Source: Desmodesmus armatus (Eukaryota; Chlorophyta; Chlorophyceae; Sphaeropleales; Scenedesmaceae). Taken from it: 64,000 bases of DNA. A program made the position numbers and the translations under genes. The notes under the pieces are model-generated. The model searched no databases. It was not told where the DNA came from and saw nothing but the letters and a program-made list of their open reading frames with translations. Location of the stretch: positions 124,001 through 188,000 of the forward strand of contig VIIQ02000096.1 in the NCBI GenBank assembly GCA_007449985.2. Reading direction: 5' to 3'. Positions 24,912-36,823 of the stretch are shown here, piece by piece. The stretch's first letter is position 1. Every line of letters begins with the position of its first letter.

Positions 24912-27900
24912 ATGGGGCGCCATTCGACGTGGTGCTTGATCGTTCTGGCTGGATTGTTGGTAGCCAGTGCAGCAGCAGGCGATGATGTAGTGGTTGAGAA
25001 GGCATCAAGAAGAGTGCGTTACGGAACCGAGTGCTCAGGCTGCCTCAGCAGGGCTCCCGTGCCCTTCAGCTCATGTGTCCCTGTGTGTCTGCGCAGATCA
25101 CACTCAAAAATCCTTGGGCAAAGGTCATCGACACTATCACAGCCAAGGCCACAAGCAGCGAACTCAGCGAGTTTGTTGCGTGCTACTCAGGGCACGTAGC
25201 AGACCGCATCTCCCTTGTCAAGGTGGGGGTGTGCACCTGGGACACCAACCACTTGCTGCTTGACAGCTGCAGCACGATCCGGGCCCAAGAGCAGCAGCAG
25301 CAGGCGTCTGACGCCGACATCATGCTTTACTGTGCAGGTGCTGATCAAGAAGGAGCGGCAGGATGTGTCTCCTTTGGATCAGCCCCCTGCCGGGGCGCCT
25401 GCAGGTGTGAAGTGTTACAAGGCCACTTTCAAGCCTGCCATCAAGAAAGGCAGCTCTCAGGAGTTCGACGTGGTTGCAACCATCACTGGCGCTTACACGC
25501 CAAACCCAGCTAAGATTGAGCAGACGGACAGGCAGTATGTCGAGTATCGGGACAACCTGTTCCTGCTCTCTCCTTATGTTGTGGAGTCACAGACCACAGT
25601 GGTAAGTGTTGCAGCAGTAGCAGCAGCTGACAGGGGGGTGTACCCAAGTGTTGATGCACCCCTTTTGAGCACCCCTTTTCAGCTGCAAATGAAGCAGCAG
25701 CACCCTACCCACCGCCCCAGCTATTTCATGCTCCTGTGCTCCTCCGCAGTCGAGTCATGGAGTAATGGAAGCACAGAGGCAGTGTTATGCAGCGGCAGTC
25801 CCGCCCCATCATACAACCCCACCTAGGCTCGCCGACTGTATGTGATGTGCCATGGTGTGCTGTGCTGTGCTGTGCAGGCTACTCTGCCCACATCTGACAT
25901 CAAAGGTGCGACAGAGGCCAAGAGCAGCAAGTCTGGCAGCAAGATCACCTGGGGTGACTTTGACAGGCAGCAGCCCTGGTCAGTGAAGGAACTGAAGGTG
26001 CACTTCCACCACGACAAGCCTTTCAAAAGGGTGAGAGGGTGGACTGGTGTGTGTGTGGGGGGGGGACTCATCGAGGGGGTGGAAGAAAGGGGACACACAG
26101 CAGTGCCAGGCATTCTGAATTGATTGGGGAGACGCGCGTGCGGCTGCACCGTGGTCGCCACATCCCCATTTTGCCCCAGGTGCCTTGGTATATTTGTGCT
26201 GAGTTTCTGAGTGTTGTTGCTGCAGGTCAACAAGCTGGTCCGTGAGATCGAGGTGTCCCACTGGGGCAACATCTATGTGGAGGAGATGTACGAGATCGTA
26301 AGTAGCAACCGCTGCTATCTTGTTCATGGCCGGCACTGCAGCTGTTGAGTGACCGCTGGCCACTGCTAGTTCCCTGGCCCCTTGTGCCTCCCTGGCACAA
26401 CAGCGCCAGGGAGGCCGCAGCGTCGAGATTGTGCTAGGACTGGCGGCTGCTGCTCTGTTCAGGGTATATCAGCTGCCTGGCAGCATCTGGTCATATGGGG
26501 GTCGGTGCATGGACTGTGCATCACTATACTTTTCAGCAAGGCAGCTGTACTCATATCTGTGCCCAACTGATCTCTTACTGACTGCACCATATCATACAGC
26601 TCTCTGAAACAACCTGGAAAGGCAGGTCTGGATAGGACCACTTGGGCGTTTGTCAAGGTGGCAATACCCAGCACAGTTGCCCTGAGCAGGGTCACCCCTT
26701 GATACAGTGCTGCCATGTGTTTTGCTGCCCTGTGGCATCTGTGTGGTTTGCAGCAAAACGCTGGTTCTGAGCACAAGGGCAAATTCTCCCGCCTGACCTA
26801 CTTCTACTCACCCAGCGGCAAGGCCAACTCATTCCCTGTGAGTAGCGTTGTGATGCCACCACCAACACCCCTGTGCTGGTTCCGATAGTCGCAGCAGCCT
26901 ACACCACGACAGAGGGTTTGCCACACAACCTGCACGTCGTCGGTCCGAGCTTAGACCTGCATTGCAGCTGACGCCCATCGATGGTGGCATGCCTGGTCAT
27001 GTCTTCATGCGTCCGCCTTTGCATGACACTGCTGTGCTGAGCATCTCCATGCAATTGTGGTTTCCTGCAGGATGTTCGTGCCAAGCTGCCAGGTCCCGCC
27101 CACTCCCTGTACTACAAGGATCTCATTGGCAACATCAGCAGCAGTAACACACAGCACACAGCTAAGCAGGTGGGTGCAGACGCAGGCAGCATCTCTAGTG
27201 CAGTGTTTTACAGCCAGTGGCTGGTACGCACGCTTGCCGCTGTACTGCTGTTACCCCAGAGTTTGCTGTTACCCCATCTCCACGTCACAGCATGTATAAT
27301 CTGCAAACCGCGTGTGTGTGCTAGGCAAGGCTACTTGCCTTGTGTGGGGCTGGGTTCCTTATGAGCTTGCTCAACAATCCTGCTCATTGCTTGCCTGCCT
27401 GCCCATCTCACAACCCACTCTGTCTTCCTGCAGACAACTGTTGAGCTGCGTCTGAGGTACCCCCTGATGGGCGGCTGGAAGACAGACTTTGTGCTGGGTA
27501 AGCAGCAGCACATGACTCAGCACACTGCACACTATTGTTCTGTCTCGCGTTAACTCAACCAGCTGCAGCATGCCCCATGTGGACTGTTGGCATCTCCACG
27601 CCGCGCGTCAAATCGTGACGTGCACAAACTTGTGCACAACCACACTCTACCTACACTGCCATTGCCCCTCCTTGCCCTGTGGTTCAAGTGTCTTTCCGTA
27701 AATCCTCTCCGGCAAAACATACTGTCCTGGGATCCTTGCTTTGTCTCTTACGCCTGCTTGCTCTTCCACGCGGCAGTGGCAGCTGCATGCAACGCATCAC
27801 ACTGCATTCCATGGGCCCTCCCCCTTCCTCCTTCACCCTCAGTCTTCTGTACCCCTCTCCGCAACCTGCTTCCCTGCAGGCTACAGCGTGCCCCTTGAGG

Positions 27901-30900
27901 GCTTCCTGTACCGCCGCCCTAAGGGCAAGCTGCGGCTGCTGACTGACTTCAGCACCAGCTTTGACGATGTCTGGGTGGAGGAGCTGGAGACACGCGTGGT
28001 GCTGCCAGAGGGAGCACAGAACATCAAGCCCACAGTAAGTGACTCTCTCTGTATCTCTGTGGGCGTACTAGTACCCTCCATGCTTGCTCTGTCCGTGCTC
28101 TGTCTCTCCATCCCCTCCTCTGCCACTCTCTCCCCACACTGCCAGAAGGACCACAGAACATCAAGCCCACAGTAAGACTCTCTCTCTCGCTTCTCTGTGC
28201 CCCTCCCTTCCTGTGTCTCTCGCTGTTACTTTCTGAAGAGCAAGCCACGGTGTGTACTCTGCAGCACCATGGTTCAGGAAGGCATGTCAATTTTGTTCTG
28301 AGGTCAGGAACAGCAGGAGTACAATATATGATGACTTGGTTGTGTTGTGTGTTGTCCCGCAGCTGCCGACCGATGGTGTTGAGATCAGCTGGGACAAGAA
28401 GTTCACCTACCTGGACACTCAGGGACGCCCAGTGCTGGTGCTGCGCAAGAACAACGTTGTGCCAGGTGTGTGCTGTGTGGGGTCTCGCTCTCTCACACAC
28501 TCTATTTCTCACTCTGTCACACTCTCACCGCCACTTTCCAAGCGTGCGGGAGTGTCTGTGTGCCGACTTGGTAGATCCACCTTGGTCTGCCATGACGTCT
28601 TAGCAGTAACGTCACCTTTTGGTGAGCCGCATGCCAAGTTGGAGCTGTCCCTGCAATTTGTGTGCTGGTGCATGTCGTGCCATGTGCATGGCTTGTTGAT
28701 GTGGGGATACAGCATGGAGTACCTGAGCAGTTGCAGTGATGCCTTTGGCGACCGTTTGGCATGCTAAGCCTGCTTGTCTGGCCCTGCATGCCTGAGCGCA
28801 CCATAAACGGCCATGTCATCAGTACAAGTCCTGCATCGCATGGCAGTGATCGTTCACCACCCAACACCCCATGTCATGTCTGCATGCCCCTGCTGTGCTG
28901 CTGTGTCTGCAGAGCACAACAAGCTGTTTGCTGTTGACTACACCTTCAGCACAGGAGCAATGATGAGGGAGCCCCTCCTGCTCATATCAGGTGAGCCCCG
29001 CACACATCCATCCATGAATTTCTGTGGACGCTGTAGCAACAACAGCTAGTATAGCATGCTACATGGTAGTTCCTGTGCTTACACACAGGCCCACCCCCTT
29101 CCGCTCAAGGGACTCTGGGCCAGCACCAGGCCGGTAATTGCCTGTGTTCAGGAGCATCCTGAACCTCTAGACAGTACTCGCGAGGGTTCAACCACTGTAT
29201 CAACTGTACTGCCTGCGTTGCTTATACGCTGTCTGTGTGCAGTGTTTGCCACGCTGTTCCTGGCTGTTGCCCTGTACAACCGCCTGGACTTCACCATCAC
29301 CAAGGATGAGCGCTGGCAGGAGGAGCAGGCAAGGGACAAGGCACGAGGCATCCTGCAGAAGCTGCTGACCATCTGGGAACGTGAGTAAAGCAAGCGGGGG
29401 GATGCTGTTTTCATGGTGTGTTGGGGCGGGAAGGATACGGCAGGTTATGTGGAAGGTGGGTTGGCTTTTCAAGGCCCCAAGCATCCTGCAGAAGCTGCTG
29501 GGCATCTGGGAAGGTGAGTCGTGGGGGGGGGGGGGGGGCTGTTTACATGATCTGGTGGGGAGGGCAGGGATAGGGCAGGGCCCAGGCAAGCTGAAGGTCT
29601 GAGTATACTCAGTATACTGAGTGCTGCAACGGAGGTGAGACTGCTGAGCATCCTACAGCAGCTGGTGGTCTGCTGTGAGTCTTGGTGGCTTCCCTGAAAG
29701 TAAGGCTGACCGTGCACACTTCATTTCATACTACTGCCTTGTGGTGTCCACATAGTGCCCCCCCCCCTCCCCCCCCCCTCATCCACTTTACCCCTCCCCC
29801 TTTCTTCTTACCCCGCCCCCCCTCCTCCCCACCCTCAGGCGAGGATGACACCCTGCACACGTCACTTGCACTACTGCACTACAGCTCAAATTGCTGTCCC
29901 CCCCCCCCCCCGCCCCACACACACACCCCACCCCACACCACCCCCTTGTCGTGCAGGCGAGGCTGACACCCTTCACAGCCTGATCAACCTGAGCCACAGC
30001 ATCAGTGACGAGGGGTCAGCTGAGTATGCACAAAGGAGGCGGCAGGAGATGGAGGGGACCATCAAGAGCGCAGACGCAGAGGTGAGCTCCGCATGGATAA
30101 GTACAGTAACAGTACAGTGATTGTGGGAGGGGATCCCAAACCTCAGCACTGGCCAGCGAGCCAAGGGCTCATGAGGGTGTCCCGAAAGGCGTGTCGTACC
30201 CCAGTCTCTCAGGGCAGGTGTGGGGGAGTACTCAAGGAGTACTTTGTGTACACAGTCCATTGCAGTGCAGCCTGGTGTACATAGTACATTGCAGTGACCC
30301 TGCTGGATGGCTGCTAGTTTGATTGTGTCGCCAATTTGCCCATGTAGCCACCCTGCCCCTTGACAGCATGAACCTGAAGGGGGTTACAGGACCGAAAGGC
30401 GCCATATATGTGAACACATATTTGTGTGCCTGTTCATCAGCCTTCCAGACACATGTTTGTTGTCATGTCACTCAACAGGCCAAGGTGCTGCTGCGTGAGC
30501 TTGACAATGGGTGGGGTCACTTGCATCTTGTTGCTACCGTGCCTGTGTAGCCTCTGCACCCTTTAATGGCTTGAGTGCGCATCTGTACGTACAGCATTCC
30601 GCATTACGTGTGTCTGTTGTCATGCTGCCCCGGCAGGCCAAGGTGCTGCTGCGTGAGCTTGAGGATGTCTCCACCAAGCTGGCTGCTTCTGCCAGGGACC
30701 ATGCAGACAAGAGCAAGACACTGCAGCAACGGGTGGTCAAGCTGGTGAGTTGGCTGGACAGTGTTGGCAGTTGCAAAGCCTGCTTGTGAAGCTAAGGGGG
30801 GATGAACAAACAGGAGGGGGCCATAGGGTTTGCAGCCACAGGTACCGTAGAGATGCTGGTGAACTGGGCATGCACCAGCGCAGCTCTCTGTGGGCAAAGT

Positions 30901-31183
30901 GGTGGAATCACAAACACAACATACTTTCCGTTGTCAGTAGTCGTGCAACTCACCTGGCTTTCACCATGGCATCCACACAACAGGGCGTTAGACATTCTCA
31001 CCCTCTTCTTTCCACCGTCTGCCACAACACCTTTTGTGCCTGCAGCTGGGTGACAAGGCCGACCTTGTGAAGAAGGGCACTGCCCCCCACGAGGCCACTA
31101 CCAAGCTGGCAGGCACCACACAGACACTCACAAACGACACCCTGGGCTGGGTGGATGGAGGCATCAAGCTGGCCGACTCTTGA
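24912..31183 (+). CDS. OST1: Ribophorin I, oligosaccharyltransferase subunit OST1, 602 residues
   Basis: Type I ER membrane subunit of oligosaccharyltransferase, which transfers the lipid-linked glycan to Asn in N-glycosylation. Fifteen exons: 24912-25013, 25097-25222, 25338-25601, 25878-26030, 26226-26297, 26754-26837, 27071-27169, 27434-27497, 27880-28034, 28363-28465, 28913-28990, 29243-29380, 29957-30081, 30637-30744, 31046-31183. All phases close, total 603 codons, against 607 residues for human RPN1. Landmarks: signal peptide STWCLIVLAGLLVASAAAG; VREIEVSHWGNIYVEEMYE; PLMGGWKTDFVLGY; RVVLPEGAQNIKP; TYLDTQGRPVLVLRKNN; transmembrane segment PLLLISVFATLFLAVALYN followed by RLDFTITKD; cytosolic coiled-coil-like tail. 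Several introns carry copied exon edges (see findings) that could act as decoy splice sites. Confidence 0.97.
28141..28185 (+). repeat. Copy of the end of OST1 exon 9 plus donor, inside intron 9
   Basis: Repeats 28004-28048 at an offset of 137 bp: the coding end encoding QNIKPT, the GTAAG donor and the ACTCTCTCT that follows. The first copy keeps the reading frame of the family and is taken as the real exon. Confidence 0.85.
29476..29520 (+). repeat. Copy of the end of OST1 exon 12 plus donor, inside intron 12
   Basis: Repeats 29346-29386: coding bases for ILQKLL-IWE followed by GTGAGT. A third, more diverged copy lies at about 29645-29682 (GAGCATCCTACAGCAGCTGG, then TGTGAGT). Confidence 0.8.
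29825..29875 (+). repeat. Copy of the OST1 exon 13 acceptor and exon start, inside intron 12
   Basis: The acceptor CAG and GCGAGGATGACACCCTGCAC repeat the true acceptor and start of exon 13 at 29957, offset 118 bp. The upstream copy soon loses similarity to the protein family. Confidence 0.8.
30456..30508 (+). repeat. Copy of the OST1 exon 14 acceptor and exon start, inside intron 13
   Basis: TTGTTGTCATG through the acceptor CAG and coding bases for AKVLLREL (30479 onward) repeat the true exon 14 start at 30637, offset 158 bp. After about 26 coding bases the copy diverges. Confidence 0.85.
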
Positions 31184-32779
31184 ACAGCCATATGACAGGC
31201 CTTACAGGCTTGAAAAGGCGGGTAGAAGGGCAGTTGGGTTGGGGGTGTTGGACGTGTACTGTTACCCCTTTTGTCACCCTTGTCAACCCTGTCTTCCCAG
31301 TTCAATGTGTTTTAGGTCCAACTGGGTTGGTTGGTTGCTTGGCATTGGCGTTGGATCGGAGCAAGGGGTTGCTGCGCAGCAGCGGCATCCGCCTTTGCTG
31401 ATTGGTGTTTGTATGCTGCAGTGCAGAAACACAAGGATCGTGGGCTTTGAGGGGTTCCGATTGTGAGTGTGCAGCGTTGCTGTTTGGCTGGTGTGAAGTC
31501 TGACGGCTGTCTGGAGTTTCTTGGAGTGCTTCCCAGTACATGCCAGCAGCAGCTTGACAGGCCGTCAGGTGCTGTGGCAAGCTGTTGAGTCACAGTGCAC
31601 ATGTTGTCGGCAGTTGGAGTCAGGTTTTGCACCGTGTGCTTTGATGATGATGCTTCCTCAGTGGGCGTCACCGTTGGTGCATGTCTGCTGTTGGAGAGAC
31701 CACACGTAGTGCTCTGAATGTCAGAGCCATGCAAGCGTTCAGGCAGGAGAAGATGTGAGCTTGCTGCAAGACAGCAGACAAGACGCAGAGCAGTCGCTGC
31801 GCTGTTTGCTGTGTGCACAGCAAGAGGTGGTCAGGTTTGTACAGGTGTGTAACTGTGATCATCTTGGCTGCTTTTGAGCAATCCTCCTTTCAGCCTCAGG
31901 TCATATCGCCAGATGAGCAGATTGCTTACCCGACCGCAACTAACTGCTCAACAGCACATGTGACATGAAAACAGCACAGCACACAACGACATCCCTAACT
32001 GCATGCGCAACAGGGCACAACCAATGATGCAGCTGCTCAACAAAGAAAGCCAGGCCAGCCACACCCTGAGGTGGACACAAGCTTCTATCCCTGAAGCCTT
32101 GAAAAAGCAAAACACCTTCGACAAACCTACTACTATATGGCTAGCTGCCTGGCCTGCCTGCCCACCTGCTGGGACATGTGCAACTGTCATGCAGCTTGTC
32201 TGTGCACCCCCGCGTCAATACCCACAGCATGAGTCCAAGAAAACATGAAAACGGTAAGTGGTGCTGCTGACTTCATGCGGAGGCTGCTAGCACATGCCCA
32301 AGCTAGCCTGCAGTCACAAAGCACCCTGACAACCACCCAACACAGCTGCTGCCCACAGGGGCAAGTACTTGGGCATGTACATCCTTGACTGATAGAGGGC
32401 CCGTGCTACAGCCATGCTGATGTGACGTGTGCAGCCAATGACAGTCTTGGATGGCACATTGCGTCAGTGACATCAGCTGAACCTATAAACCCCGCACCAG
32501 CAGGCCTGTGCTGAAGGCAGACGGGCCTGCACCACAAAGTGTTCATCACAAACGTCTGACAAGTGACAACATACAGGGGGCCTCAAGCCATGCCATGCAC
32601 ACCAGGCAGCCCACCAAACTGCTTCGCAACAGCAGACAGCACATACAGTGAACCTAAGTCACCAGAACACTTTTACTCCTTCTGCGCCTGGCCCTGTGGC
32701 CACAGGTGAAGATTTGCCAATACCAACAGACCAACTCGACAACCACAAACTGATAAAGATGATTCCTACAGCTCCCCAA
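31184..32779. other. Intergenic region between convergent OST1 and bS21-like genes
   Basis: 1.6 kb with no assembled exon chain. It should hold both 3' UTRs. TGTAA for OST1 is at 31848; no TTACA was noticed near the bS21 stop. Confidence 0.5.
31848..31852 (+). terminator. Candidate poly(A) signal TGTAA for OST1
   Basis: First TGTAA after the OST1 stop codon, 665 nt downstream. Confidence 0.4.
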
Positions 32780-34166
32780 TCACCGTGCTGCAACAGGGCT
32801 GTCCTTCTTTGCTGCCCCACGCCTGACCCTGCCATTGCTGCCACCAGCCGCCGCCTTGCCATTGCTGCCATTGCTGCCGGCCGCTGCCTTGCCGTTTGCC
32901 ACCCCATTGGTGCCATTAGCTGCAGTGCCATTGGCTGCTGCTGCTGTGCCGTTGGTGGTGGGTTTCAAAGCAGCAGGGTTCAGCGCCAGACCCTTAGCCC
33001 TCAGGAGCTCGTCCAGGGCTTTGGCAGAGTCCCTACTAGCTGCCAGCACAGCCTGAGTCTCCTGCAGGAATGTGGAAGCACTGTTACTGCTGCTGCTGCT
33101 GCTGTCGCTGGACGGTTTGCTTGCACCTGTGTCAGCATTGCTGGCAGTGCCACCAGCTGCTGCTGCTGCTGCACGCTTCCGTGCAGGCTTCTTGGCCTTA
33201 GCAGGCGCCGTTGCTGCTGCAGCAGAAGGAGCACTTGCAGCAGCAGGAACAGCAGCAGTGGTGACCGTGGCGGCCTTTGCAGGGGCTGCTCCTGCTGCTG
33301 CTGCTGCCGCTGCTGCCTCTGCAGCAGGAGCAGTGGTGGAGCTTGACTTCCTGCTGCGCCTGCGGGCCTTGGCCTTGCCCTTGGCCTGTGCTGCAGGCTC
33401 AACGGCAGCAATAGCCGCCGCATCCACTGCTGCTGCTGTGTCAGGCTGCGTAGAGGGCTGCACAGCCTTGGGGGCTGCCGCTTCCGCTGCAGCAGCAGCT
33501 GCTGCTGCTGCTTCAGCTGCTGCTGCTGCTGCTTCAGCTGCTGCTGCAAGCTGAGCCAAGTCTGCCATTGTGGCTGCTGCTGGCACTGCTGCTGGTGCTG
33601 CTACTGGCACTGGTGCTGCTGCTGGCTCTGCTGCTGGTGCTGCTGTTTGTTGCTCCACTGCTGCTGTTGGGGCAGGCACTTCAGCAGCAGCAACAATAGC
33701 AGGTGCTGGCTGCTCTTGCAGCGCTGTAGGCACCTCCACCTGCATGGGCGCAGGGCCTGCTGCTACTGTTGATGGTGCTGCTAGTGGTGCTGGTGCTGCC
33801 GCAACCGGTGTTGCTGCTGGTGTTGCTGCTGGTGCCTGCGAGGGTGTTGCTGCTGCTGCTGTTGCTGCTGCATCCAGGGCAGCTGCTGGTGCTGCTGCTG
33901 GTAACTCCAAGGGTGCAGCTGCAGCTGCTTCCAGCACCGGCGCCTCTGCTACAGACAATTCTGCTACAGACGATTTTGCTGCTGGCGCCTCTGCTACTGG
34001 CGCCTCTGCTGCTGGCGCCTCTGCAACAGCCGCCTGTGCTACAGCCAACACTGCTACAGCCGCCTGTGCTGCAGCCGCATGTGCTGCTGGCAACTGTGCT
34101 ACAGACGCCTCTGCAACTGGCGACTGAACATCTGCAGCAGCAGGCTGTAGCAGCAGCTCCTGCACT

Positions 34167-34211
<45 letters not shown>

Positions 34212-36823
34212 ATCTGCTCCAGCTGCTGCTGGTACTGCAAGCCTACCTCCTGCTGCTGCACCTGAGGTTGCTGCTGCTGTTCTGGGGCTGCTGCTGCTGC
34301 CGCCTCCACTGCTGGTGATGGTGTCGACGGCAGCGGCGGCAAGGGCAAGGGGTTGCTGCTTGCTGTGGGGTCAGCAGGAATGCCTGGCGAGGGGTAGCTC
34401 ATTGCTTGACTGTCCTGAAGCTCTGGCCAGCCGAATGCAGTGACGTCAACAGGGATGGGCGGCAACCCCACTCCCACACCCTGCTGCTGCTGCTGCTGGG
34501 GCCAGACGCCCTGCTGCTGCTGCTGCTGCCAGGCGTTGTTGACTGGCGGGGTGTTGGGCATGCCTGGCAGGGCATACCCAGCTGCTGCCCATTGCTGTGC
34601 ATTGGCAGCAGCAGCCTGGTCGATGCTTTGCTGCAGCTGCTGCAAGTAGTACGCCGTCTGCTGCTGCTGGTCTTGGTCAAACTGCTCTGACAGGAGCTGC
34701 TGCTGCTGCTGAAGGTACTGCTCCTGCTGTACCCTCTGCTGCTCCTGCTGCTGCTGCAGCAGCAGCGAATCCTGCCGCTCTTGCTCCAGCACCGCATTCC
34801 ATGACGCTGTGTCGGTTGGAATCGATGCTGCAGCTGCAGTAAGCCCCTCCATGTCTAAGAAAATGTTGCTGCCGGCTGCAGCCTGATGTTCTACGTAACC
34901 CCCACCAGCAGCGGCAGCAGCAGCATACGTGCCTGCACCACCCTGCTGCATGGCAGCTGCGGCAGCAGCAGCTGTGCTGTAGCCGCCAGCGACATCCTCC
35001 AGCATTTCAGCGCTGACGTCAATGTAGCCATTGCGATCATAGGCAGCAGGTATGTAGCCCCCCTCCTGATTCTCCTGCTGTGCCTCTGCTGCTGCTGCTT
35101 CACCGTGGTCGAGAACTGTGTCCCACTCTGCTCGAAGCTCGAAACACTCGAGGAAGGGCTCGGACATGTACGCATATTCCTTCCCACCAGCACCTGAGTG
35201 GATGGAAGCAGGGCACGGCAGACAGTAGTGTGTGAGGTGACCACAGAAGCAAGAGAAGGCAGGGCATGAGGCGTAGCTCCTAAACATGTTCACAACAGCA
35301 GCAGCGACGGCAGGCAACAGTGGTGGTGGTGGTGGCAGCAGCGACAGCACACTCTGTTGTAAGCTCGACGTCACACATGCATGCATTCACTAGGTCCCAA
35401 GGTGCCTGCTGCTGATAGCTGAGATGCCCACTTAGCAGCATGCCTTGTGGATGTCAGCTGCTACTGTTGAACACGAGGAGCCAAATCTAGGTACTGCCGC
35501 TGGCAAGGTACTGTAAGGTTGCATGGGCGTGCTACTCACTTGCGAGGCTTTCTGGCAGGAAGCCGTCAGCCTGGCCGCGCTCCCACTTGATCCTATCCAT
35601 GCGCTCCGCAAAGCGGCGCTGCTGGCGATCACGGGGGCGCTCAAAGCGGCGGCGGGACCTGCAGGTTGCCACCACAGTTGGCACCACAGTTGGCATCACA
35701 TGAGCGCTACATCAAGCACATGATGCACCAAGATGTCATGCCCATGCCCAAAAGCCTCCGCAGCAACAAACACAATGCAGCACTTTGGTGACCATTCTCT
35801 GCTGCCATATTGCAAGATTTGCTCTGCCTACCTTAGCTTGTTCAGGATGTCACTCTCACGCAGGAGGGCCAGGTAGCGGTTGACCATGAACTGCAGCACA
35901 CAGCACAGCACAGCAAATGGTGGGTACCCATGGCCGCATCAGGTAAACCCAGCTGCAGCACCCCACCATATAGGGCCAGCACGGTCTATTTTGCCACAGC
36001 AGGGCAGGAATGATCCTCCTGCAGTGACGCATTTGAGGGCAGTTGCACGCGCGTATAACCTGGCCGGTAGCAGCGCCCATGCCCTTGGCTGCACAATCAC
36101 AAATAGCAGCTCCGGACACTCCCACACGGGGCTATCAGCAGGGCTGCTGCAGATGTAGACACAGGTGAATGCTGGATGCATCCAGCCAACCATCAACCGT
36201 ATGGTTGACAGCCGCATCGTTGCACTCACCTGCTCAACCTGACTGGCGGAGGCCGCTGACTTGATGTTGTTGTTGGGGTCCTCCAAGTCCACTTCAAAGC
36301 TGTAGGTCTTCTTCTTCTGTGACCGCACAAGGGTGCTACTGCCACGAGCCTCCTGCTGCTGCTGGGGAAGGTTGTGCTGACGCTGTGCTGGCGCAAGGCC
36401 CCTGACACAGCAGCCTGGCATGGCTGGTGTGCTGCTGGCTGAGAATGCAGTGCGCCGTGTGCTGCTGCGGCAGGGGACCATAGCACGGCAGAGCGCGTTG
36501 CAGCGCAGGGTGGCCAGGCGGGGGGCTGAGCGTGCTACACCTAGGCGGGTGGCCCTTCTTGGCTGACACACAGGGGCCTGTAAATGAAGAGGCAAAGCAA
36601 CCAAGATCGTTTCTTTGACTTACAGTTATTTTTAAGATAGGTGCTAGGCAGGACAAAGGTGGACCGCACGAGAGCTTGGCAGGTGCAAGGGTATGTTGGA
36701 CAGGGTGGCTGCGGGCTGCTTTGTAGCAGGGAAGCACCCAGGAAGGAGCATGGAGGGGTCTGATCTGCCTAAAAGCAGCTGATAGAATTTGTTCGCTTGA
36801 GTGTGACGTACCTGTCGCATCAT
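32780..36823 (-). CDS. Organellar ribosomal protein bS21-like with a very long Ala/Gln-rich C-terminal extension, 983 residues
   Basis: Exons 36823-36812, 36577-36230, 35890-35832, 35658-35540 and 35193-32780 (phases 0, 0, 2, 1), 984 codons. The N-terminus (MMRQ, then APVCQPRRATRLGVARSAPR) is Arg/Ser-rich like a transit peptide. The core spans exons 3-4: VNRYLALLRESDILNKLR then SRRRFERPRDRQQRRFAERM. This follows bS21, a short helix, then I-L-x-x-h-R-x-R-R-x-F-E-x-P, then a basic helix. bacterial bS21 is about 70 residues. Here about 800 residues of low complexity follow: aromatic/acidic at first (KEYAYMSEPFLECFELRAEW), then polyGln, polyAla and Ala/Lys, ending KKDSPVAAR. Small-subunit platform protein of plastid or mitochondrion is inferred. 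It is divergent from bS6. The alternative is an unrelated basic RNA-binding protein. Confidence 0.65.
34171..34208. repeat. (CTG)n run coding for Gln in the bS21-like tail
   Basis: About 13 CTG units on the plus strand, CAG on the coding strand. Shorter triplet runs are scattered from 33090 to 34770 and give the Ala/Gln-rich composition. Confidence 0.9.

Noticed and set aside
33072..34443. Long plus-strand Ala/Leu-rich open frames opposite the bS21-like tail
   Set aside because: They are complements of CAG/GCA-rich coding sequence, which rarely contain stops, and they have no independent motif or splice support.
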